A model generated the notes under the pieces. It saw only the letters and a program-made list of their open reading frames with translations, had not been told where the DNA came from and did no database searches. Below, one piece after another: positions 15,485 to 20,456 of a stretch of DNA of 20,456 nucleotides; the first letter of the stretch is position 1, and each line of letters starts with the position of its first letter. Both the position numbers and the translations under genes were made by a program. Origin of the DNA: Nevskia soli DSM 19509 (GTDB lineage: Bacteria > Pseudomonadota > Gammaproteobacteria > Nevskiales > Nevskiaceae); contig NZ_JONR01000060.1 of assembly GCF_000711955.1 (NCBI RefSeq), forward strand, positions 1 through 20,456. The letters are read 5' to 3'.

Positions 15485-15498
15485 TTGATACAGATCAA
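15485..15498 (+). promoter_or_regulatory. FNR/ANR-type box upstream of the flavodoxin-like gene
   Basis: TTGATACAGATCAA is a perfect FNR/ANR palindrome centred about 61 nt before the flavodoxin-like start codon at 15553. Class II spacing would put transcription start near 15533. The -10 window reads AACACT, a poor match (three of six), so an activator would be needed. Confidence 0.75.
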
Positions 15499-15552
15499 TG
15501 CGGGCTGCGGAGCGAAGGACAACACTTTTTTCGCACAAGGCCGGGTTGATAT

Positions 15553-16092
15553 ATGAGCAAATCAAACATTTTAGTCGTCTACTACTCGCGGTCCGGAACG
15601 ACAAGAGAGGTCGCCGAAGCATTGGCTTCCGCATTGGGCTGCGACATCGAGGAAATAACTGATGTTAGGGATCGTAGCGGCAGGATCGGATATCTGCGTT
15701 CGCTGATCGCAGCACTCCGGCAGCGCCCTTCGGTGATCGCGCCGACAACAAAGGACCCATCAGGCTACCAGCTCGTAATAATCGGAACGCCGGTGTGGGC
15801 TGGCTCGGTCTCCTCGCCGGTGCGCGCCTACTTGTTGAAGTACGCGAGCCGCCTGCGCTCCGCAGCGTTCTTCTGCACACTAGGAGGCCGTGGCGCTGAG
15901 AGTACGTTCGCACAAATGGAAAAATTGATTGGTCAGGCTCCTCATGCCTGCCTGAGCATCACTGCCTACGAGGTAGCGGCCCACACGTTCGGCCCGCGTG
16001 TAAATGAGCTTGCGCGCACCTTGCGAAACGGCATTCCGCCGGTAGAGCTACCGCCAACAGCTGAAAAAGCCACAGGAACGGCCCTGCGGTGA
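15553..16092 (+). CDS. Flavodoxin-like FMN protein
   Basis: A 179-aa protein with the flavodoxin fold. It has the N-terminal FMN-phosphate loop YYSRSGTTREVAEALA (about residues 10-25), the second flavin loop region IIGTPVWAGSVSSPVRAYL (about 76-94) and a third around FCTLGGRGAESTF (about 107-119). Members are electron carriers or quinone reductases of the cytoplasm. The sequence does not say which, but it belongs to the short 'flavodoxin family protein' group rather than to long-chain electron-transfer flavodoxins. The ATG at 15553 is the natural start although its Shine-Dalgarno is weak (GGG about 7 nt upstream). The FNR-type box about 61 nt upstream suggests induction at low oxygen. It is convergent with the PilZ gene. 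Confidence 0.88.
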   Translation: MSKSNILVVYYSRSGTTREVAEALASALGCDIEEITDVRDRSGRIGYLRSLIAALRQRPSVIAPTTKDPSGYQLVIIGTPVWAGSVSSPVRAYLLKYASRLRSAAFFCTLGGRGAESTFAQMEKLIGQAPHACLSITAYEVAAHTFGPRVNELARTLRNGIPPVELPPTAEKATGTALR

Positions 16093-16109
16093 ATCTTATT
16101 CCGTGGGAG

Positions 16110-16123
16110 GGGTGAGTACACCC
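16110..16123 (+). terminator. Short hairpin after the flavodoxin-like gene
   Basis: GGGTG (16110-16114) and CACCC (16119-16123) pair around an AGTA tetraloop, 17 nt after the stop codon. Only GGATCTTTG follows rather than a T-tract, so terminator function is weakly supported. Confidence 0.3.
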
Positions 16124-16194
16124 TGGATCTTTGCGTTGCTCGATTCTCGATGCGCCGATCATTGCATAGCGGCATCGTGGGTCGAAAATAGGAC

Positions 16195-16536
16195 TCAATG
16201 AAAGGCGTAGCGGACTTTGTCGAACAGGGTGCGCTGTTCGCGGACGACGGTCTGGAAATCGAAACCTCGGCGTAGAGACAAGGCGACATCGCGCGTGGTG
16301 ACCCGCAGGATCACGCCTTCCACCATCGAGGCGCGGCCGTTCCGGAAAGTGACCGTTGCCGCCACGACGGCGCCGATCTGGTGCTGCTGCGGTGAAGGAC
16401 AGCTGAAGCGCAGGCCTTTCTCCGACAGGTCGATCACCGCCAGCGACTCCCCTTCGATGGCGAGCAGCGGGCAAAGATGGGACGGATAGCGCAGGCGATA
16501 GTAGCTGCGCCCTTCGACCAGCCTCGTGCTTTGCAT
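16195..16536 (-). CDS. PilZ-domain protein (c-di-GMP receptor)
   Basis: A stand-alone PilZ protein of 113 aa. Both c-di-GMP-binding motifs are present: RSYYR (Arg10 to Arg14, the RxxxR motif) and DLSEKG (Asp36, Ser38, Gly41, the [D/N]xSxxG motif). It should therefore bind c-di-GMP and act as a cytoplasmic effector. Its start codon follows the stop of the GGDEF gene by 3 nt, so the two are in one operon and probably function together: cyclase first, receptor second. Confidence 0.9.
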   Translation of the reverse strand: MQSTRLVEGRSYYRLRYPSHLCPLLAIEGESLAVIDLSEKGLRFSCPSPQQHQIGAVVAATVTFRNGRASMVEGVILRVTTRDVALSLRRGFDFQTVVREQRTLFDKVRYAFH

Positions 16537-16539
16537 GGC

Positions 16540-18438
16540 TCAGGCGGCGTCCGCGGGCGTGCTGCAGACGATTCGGTTGCGGCCGGCACGCTTGGCGCGA
16601 TAGAGGGACTGGTCAGCGGAAGCAACGAGCCTGGCCATGATCTGGCCGTGTTCGGGGTGGCAGGCGACGCCGACGGAGATGGTGATGTTGGTGACGACTG
16701 TGCCGTGATGGCTGAAGCTGAGCTGCTGCACTTTCTCGCACAACATCTCGGCGCGCTGCCGGGCCTGATCCAGGCCGGTGCGCGGCATGATAATGGCGAA
16801 TTCCTCGCCGCCAAGACGGCAGGCGATATCGCTGCCGCGGAATTCGGTCATGAACTGCTGGCCGATCAGGCGCAGAGCCTGGTCGCCGGCATCGTGGCCG
16901 TAGGTGTCGTTGAAGTGCTTGAAGTGGTCGACGTCGATCATCAGCACCGCCAGCGGCTGCTGTTCGCGGCGGGCGAGTTCGAGTTCACGCGGCAGCGATT
17001 CTTCCAGGTAACGACGGTTGAGCAGGCCGGTCAGGGGATCGCGGATGGACTGCATGCGCAGAGTCTCACGCAGCTTGACGTTGGCAATGGCTATACCGAT
17101 ACGGTCCGCCACCATCACCGACAACTGTTCCATGCGCAGGCGGTTTTCCTGAAAAGTGCGCGGATCGGCGGGCTGATCGGACTGGATGTAACCGACGCCG
17201 ATGATCTCCCCCTGGGCCATGACCGGCACGCAGGTGATCTCGCGCTCCCCCGGACCGGTACGGATATGCGTGCAGCACAGGCCACTGTCGCCGTGCCAGT
17301 GCACCTGACCGCGGCGCAGCGCCCAGCAGGAGTTGATGTCGAACACGGCATCGCCGAGGGTGGGCTGGCCGAAGGTGAGCGCACAATCCAGGTAGTTGCG
17401 CGAAGGGTGCAGCAGGTAAAGGGCGCCGGAATGGCCCGGGAACAGGATGGTTCCGAAGCGATTCATCGGCGCCATCATTTCGTCAAGATTTTGACACTTG
17501 TGCAGGATGGCGCTGAGTTCGCTGAGGTTGGTGATCTCCTCATTGCGCTGCTGCAGACGTGCCATGCCGGCTTCCAGGCGCAATTTGCTGTCCTGCAATT
17601 CCATCTGGACCTGTCGGCGTGCGGTGATGTCCTGGATCTGGGAAATGAAATAGAGCGGTTGGCCCTGCTCGTCGCGCAATATTGCGACGTCGAGCTGGGC
17701 GCTGATTTCGCGGCCGAGCTTGTGGAAGTAGCGCTTTTCCATGCTGTAGCTGTTGCTGCGCCCCGTCAGCAGGTCCTTGACGTTGGCCAGATCCCGCGCG
17801 AGGTCATCCGGGTGGGTCAGCGTCTGGAAGTCACCTTTCAGCAACTCTTGCTCGGAATAGCCGAGTATCTGGCACAGTGCGTGGTTGACGTCGAGCCAAC
17901 GCCCGTCCAGGGCGACTACGGCCTTGCCAATGGAAGCGTTCTCGAAACTGAGGCGGAAGCGCCGCTCGCTTTCCTCCGCTTTGATCCGCCGCTGCTCGAG
18001 CAGCGCCAGCGACTGCTTCAAGCGCAGGTTGACGGCCTCCAGCTCCTGTCTGGCGCCGCGATCCTCATCCAGAAAGGCCGACGCCCGGGGCACCAGGGGC
18101 CACAGCAGAATGGCGGTGGCCAGCGATATGCCGGCCGTCAGGGCAAGGACTGCCGCATCGAACCGGTAAACCGGAAACCAGATGTTGAACAGACTGATGA
18201 AGTGGCTGGTACCGCAGGCCAGGATGAATGCGCCGAACATCAGAAACACCCAGTTGTACCTGAGCAGCCTCTGACGCCGGGCGAAGTGAATCAGCGCGAC
18301 CGGAATCGAGAAATAGGAGAGGCCGATGACGGCGTGGGACACGACCAGCGTCCACAGCAGCCCCGGGTCCCAGGCCAGACAGAAGCCATGTGGCAAGAAC
18401 CCGGAACTCCCGAAAATGCTTGCGGACAGCTCGGACAT
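16540..18438 (-). CDS. Diguanylate cyclase with ethylene-receptor-like, PAS, GAF and GGDEF domains
   Basis: A 632-aa inner-membrane sensor that makes c-di-GMP from GTP. The N-terminal three-helix domain (about 27-115) matches the plant ETR1/cyanobacterial ethylene-binding fold: VVSHAVIGLSYFSIPVAL, then FGAFILACGTSHF with Cys75 and His79 in the positions of the copper ligands Cys65 and His69 of ETR1. His35 stands where ETR1 has the essential Asp25. A PAS domain (about 155-275), a short coiled region, a GAF domain (about 300-465) and a GGDEF domain (about 470-625) follow. The catalytic motif is GGEEF (543-547), and an inhibitory I-site RGSD (534-537) precedes it, so the enzyme should be active and product-inhibited. 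It is encoded just upstream of the PilZ gene and divergent from an EAL gene. Confidence 0.93.
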   Translation of the reverse strand: MSELSASIFGSSGFLPHGFCLAWDPGLLWTLVVSHAVIGLSYFSIPVALIHFARRQRLLRYNWVFLMFGAFILACGTSHFISLFNIWFPVYRFDAAVLALTAGISLATAILLWPLVPRASAFLDEDRGARQELEAVNLRLKQSLALLEQRRIKAEESERRFRLSFENASIGKAVVALDGRWLDVNHALCQILGYSEQELLKGDFQTLTHPDDLARDLANVKDLLTGRSNSYSMEKRYFHKLGREISAQLDVAILRDEQGQPLYFISQIQDITARRQVQMELQDSKLRLEAGMARLQQRNEEITNLSELSAILHKCQNLDEMMAPMNRFGTILFPGHSGALYLLHPSRNYLDCALTFGQPTLGDAVFDINSCWALRRGQVHWHGDSGLCCTHIRTGPGEREITCVPVMAQGEIIGVGYIQSDQPADPRTFQENRLRMEQLSVMVADRIGIAIANVKLRETLRMQSIRDPLTGLLNRRYLEESLPRELELARREQQPLAVLMIDVDHFKHFNDTYGHDAGDQALRLIGQQFMTEFRGSDIACRLGGEEFAIIMPRTGLDQARQRAEMLCEKVQQLSFSHHGTVVTNITISVGVACHPEHGQIMARLVASADQSLYRAKRAGRNRIVCSTPADAA

Positions 18439-18760
18439 CGACTCCCCGGACCGTTTTGTTGAATACGTATTTGCAAACTATGAGACTGACACCAGGTTCA
18501 TACCCCCGCTTACCCTTCGGACGGTAGCGGCGGCTCGCCCAGCGGCAACGCGGATCGCTCGGCCGGGTACCTCCAAGACCTGTGCCACGGAAAACGCCGG
18601 GATCACGCCGCCGCACCCCCGCCTGATCAATCGGCGACACATGACGGACGGTAGCCGAACGGTTGCCAGGTGGCATTCCAACAGGCCCCGGAGAGCCGGA
18701 AGGCGGTCAAGCACGGCGGCGCCCTGCCGATACAGGGGAACAACCGCGAATCTATCGACC
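18439..18760. other. Divergent intergenic region of the c-di-GMP module
   Basis: About 320 nt between the divergent GGDEF and EAL genes. It should contain both promoters, but I see no clear -35/-10 pair and no FNR-type box. The EAL frame stays open through this region. No codon before 18761 has a good Shine-Dalgarno, and the extra residues (Arg/Ala/Thr-rich) are not domain-like. Confidence 0.4.
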
Positions 18761-20020
18761 ATGGCTGTTTCCTCTTACGACAAGCTGCTGCGACAGTTGC
18801 AAGGCTGGCGCTACGCACCTTATGCCGCTCTGTTTCATGTCGACCTGCATAACGTGCGCGGCCTCAATCGGACTGCCGGGCCCAAGGTAGCTGACCGTGT
18901 CATCGCCGATTTCGGCCACCGGCTGGCCCAATGGGCCGGCGCCGACAGCGTCAGCGAACGGTTGTGGAGCAATGAGTTCGTGGTGGCCAAGCCCATCGAC
19001 CACTCGCAGACGGCCATGGAGGAGGCGATTGCGTTGCGCGAGACCCTGATGACACGCCAGCCCAATGCCAATGATTGGGCACAGGCGGTTTCGATCGGTG
19101 TGACCTGCTGCAAACCCGGCGGCGACTGGACGCAGTTCCTGCGCCAGGCGGCGCTGGCCTGCGAGGATGCCAAGTACCGCGGCCTCAACCAGATCGTGGT
19201 CCATTCCACGGCCATCGAAGAGCGGCGCACCCAGCTGGTCAACGTGGAATACCTCGAAGACTTCCGCCAGTTGCAGACCGCGGGGGCGCTGACCCTGCAT
19301 CCACAGCCGATCTTCCGCATCGGCGGCGGCGAGACCCGCCTGGCCAAGGCGGAATTCCTGATGCGGATGGAGAAGAACGGCGTGGTCATGCCGCTGCCCA
19401 GGGGGATGATCGAATCGCTGGAGCGCTTCGGCCTGGCGGCGGAACTGGATGGCTTCGCCGCGAACTACATTCTGACCTGGCTGGCGGAGAACGGCGCAGC
19501 GATGGAGCGGCTGCAAAGCGTTTCCATCAACCTTTCGGCCAAATCGGTGGCCGATGGCAACTTCATGTACCGGCTGTTCAACGATGTGCGCGGCGCCCGC
19601 CTGCCGCGCGGGCAGCTGTGTTTCGAGATCACCGAGACGACTGCGGTGGAACACCTCGACGTGGCTTCCGAGGCGATCGAGGAATTCCGCTCCATCGGCT
19701 GCGGCTTCAGCCTCGACGATTTCGGCTCCGGGCTGTGCTCGTTCGGCTATCTGCAATCGCTGGCGGTGGACGAGGTGAAGATCGACGGACGCTTTGTGCG
19801 CCAGATCGCGCACGACACCCCCTCGCGCGAGATCGTCAGCGCCATACACCGGGTGGCCCACGCCACCGGCAAGCGGACGGTGGCGGAGTTCGTCGACGAC
19901 CGGCGCAAACTGGAAGTGCTGCGGGAGATCGGTGTGGATTACGCCCAGGGGTATCTGTTCTACCCGGCGATTCCGTCCGAGAAGCTGCTGGAACTGCTGG
20001 GGTTGGCGGCGACGGTTTGA
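18761..20020 (+). CDS. Degenerate GGDEF plus EAL-domain protein (c-di-GMP phosphodiesterase)
   Basis: A 419-aa cytoplasmic protein. Residues about 15-170 resemble a GGDEF domain that has lost its active site: the signature loop reads LWSNEF. Such domains usually act as GTP or regulatory modules. Residues about 180-415 form an EAL domain with the metal and catalytic set intact: Glu198 in AEFLMRM (EFL replaces EAL), the Asn of INLSAKS, the Glu of FEITETT, Asp319-Asp320 in LDDFGSG, Lys340 in VKIDG, the Glu of VAEFVDD and the Gln of YAQGYLF. It is therefore probably an active phosphodiesterase that opposes the divergent cyclase. I use ATG 18761, where protein-like sequence begins, although its Shine-Dalgarno is poor (AGGGGA about 22 nt upstream). 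ATG 18641 is the main alternative. Confidence 0.85.
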   Translation: MAVSSYDKLLRQLQGWRYAPYAALFHVDLHNVRGLNRTAGPKVADRVIADFGHRLAQWAGADSVSERLWSNEFVVAKPIDHSQTAMEEAIALRETLMTRQPNANDWAQAVSIGVTCCKPGGDWTQFLRQAALACEDAKYRGLNQIVVHSTAIEERRTQLVNVEYLEDFRQLQTAGALTLHPQPIFRIGGGETRLAKAEFLMRMEKNGVVMPLPRGMIESLERFGLAAELDGFAANYILTWLAENGAAMERLQSVSINLSAKSVADGNFMYRLFNDVRGARLPRGQLCFEITETTAVEHLDVASEAIEEFRSIGCGFSLDDFGSGLCSFGYLQSLAVDEVKIDGRFVRQIAHDTPSREIVSAIHRVAHATGKRTVAEFVDDRRKLEVLREIGVDYAQGYLFYPAIPSEKLLELLGLAATV

Positions 20021-20074
20021 GGAGGCAGAGTAATTCGGCGACTCCCGATCTGACGTTCGCGCTTCAGATAATGC

Positions 20075-20109
20075 CCCCCCTCACCCTACTCCCTCCAGGA
20101 GGGAGGGGG
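20075..20109 (+). terminator. GC-rich palindrome after the EAL gene
   Basis: CTCCCTCC (20089-20096) and GGAGGGAG (20098-20105) form an 8-bp perfect inverted repeat, flanked by a C-run (20075-20080) and a G-run (20105-20109) that could extend the structure. It lies 55-90 nt after the EAL stop codon. It resembles short dispersed extragenic palindromes common in proteobacteria, so it may be a REP-like repeat as well as, or instead of, a terminator. Confidence 0.45.
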
Positions 20110-20131
20110 TTCAAATTAGCGTTAACAGGCC

Positions 20132-20455
20132 CTAGTGTCCTGAGTTAGAAGTTCGCTGACAAAATCTCTTAATGGAAGCGAGGATGTCGTCGGCGGACTT
20201 GGTCCAAGCGAATGGCCGTGGGTTTTTGTTGTAGGTATTCAGGTAGTCACGGATGGCGGCTTCCAACGCCACCGTGCTGCGATGCGTCCCGCGCCGGATT
20301 TGTTTCTGGGTCAGGTCCGCAAACCAGCGTTCGACTTGGTTGATCCAAGAGGCCGAGGTGGGCGTGAAGTGGGGCTTGAAGTGCGGGTGGCGAGCAAACC
20401 AGGATCGAACCGCTGGGGTCTTGTGCGTGCCGTAGTTGTCCATCACGACATGCAC
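20132..20455 (-). CDS. IS630-family transposase, C-terminal part
   Basis: The last 107 residues (frame open to the window edge) of a DDE transposase of the IS630/Tc1-mariner superfamily. VVMDNYGTHKTPAV carries the second catalytic Asp, and TPTSASWINQVERWF carries the third acidic residue (Glu in NQVE). The first Asp and the N-terminal helix-turn-helix lie beyond the right edge, so I cannot tell whether the element is intact. The stop codon TAG occupies 20134-20132 and includes the TA dinucleotide that is probably the target-site duplication. It is unrelated to the flanking signalling genes and marks a mobile insertion. Confidence 0.92.
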   Translation of the reverse strand: MHVVMDNYGTHKTPAVRSWFARHPHFKPHFTPTSASWINQVERWFADLTQKQIRRGTHRSTVALEAAIRDYLNTYNKNPRPFAWTKSADDILASIKRFCQRTSNSGH

Positions 20456-20456
20456 A
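20135..20456 (-). mobile_element. IS630-family insertion sequence, one end
   Basis: The element's end is placed at GTGTCCTGAGTTAGAAG, immediately inside the TA at 20133-20134, because IS630-type elements insert at TA and duplicate it. The other end is outside the window, so the terminal inverted repeat cannot be confirmed here. Insertion is downstream of the EAL gene and breaks no recognisable gene. Confidence 0.75.

Noticed and set aside
15131..15634. A 167-codon minus-strand frame upstream of the flavodoxin-like gene, with one hydrophobic run
   Set aside because: It overlaps the start of the flavodoxin-like gene and the FNR-type box. The only internal start near the hydrophobic run is a GTG without a Shine-Dalgarno, and no motif is seen.
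16477..18462. A 661-codon plus-strand open frame antisense to the GGDEF gene
   Set aside because: The minus strand encodes clear TM/PAS/GAF/GGDEF domains with catalytic motifs. The plus frame shows no domain and is the expected open antisense frame of GC-rich coding DNA.
18752..19861. A 369-codon minus-strand open frame antisense to the EAL gene
   Set aside because: It has no motif or Shine-Dalgarno, and the plus strand carries the complete EAL catalytic set.

Overview
This window looks like part of the chromosome of a GC-rich, Gram-negative proteobacterium, most likely beta- or gammaproteobacterial. The evidence is a Pal-type outer-membrane lipoprotein, an OYE/NemA-type ene-reductase, a PilZ/GGDEF/EAL signalling set and FNR/ANR-type palindromes (TTGATnnnnATCAA). 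I cannot name the species. No rRNA, tRNA or CRISPR array was seen.

Layout. (1) 1-6436, plus strand: the 3' end of an ene-reductase, then a glycogen/alpha-glucan block: alpha-glucan phosphorylase (glgP), a 72-aa cysteine-containing small protein, ADP-glucose pyrophosphorylase (glgC) and an overlapping GH57 amylase/pullulanase-like hydrolase. (2) 6654-8482, minus strand: an orphan Pal-like lipoprotein, a cytoplasmic triple-BON-domain protein and an unrecognised 140-aa protein. (3) 8993-11556, plus strand: a second GlgC that lacks the C-terminal beta-helix domain, a stretch without a clear gene, and a CHAD-domain protein. (4) 11699-15027, minus strand: a class II (adenosylcobalamin) ribonucleotide reductase and a 37-aa single-helix membrane protein. 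(5) 15553-16092, plus strand: a flavodoxin-like protein. (6) 16195-20020: a cyclic-di-GMP module consisting of a PilZ protein and an ethylene-receptor-like/PAS/GAF/GGDEF cyclase on the minus strand, with a degenerate-GGDEF/EAL protein divergent from them. (7) 20132-end: the 3' end of an IS630-family transposase.

The most striking signal that the genes do not explain is a set of FNR/ANR-type boxes. Four perfect TTGAT-N4-ATCAA palindromes (3135, 8580, 8879, 15485) and two near-matches (10530, 15080) all lie in intergenic DNA, 60-115 nt upstream of start codons. Together they would put glgC plus GH57, the second GlgC, the BON operon, the CHAD protein, the flavodoxin and two unknown small proteins under one oxygen-responsive regulator. 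The inference is an anaerobic or microaerobic programme joining glycogen turnover, polyphosphate (CHAD) and envelope/stress proteins, beside an oxygen-independent ribonucleotide reductase. No FNR/ANR gene and no glycogen synthase or branching enzyme lies in the window.
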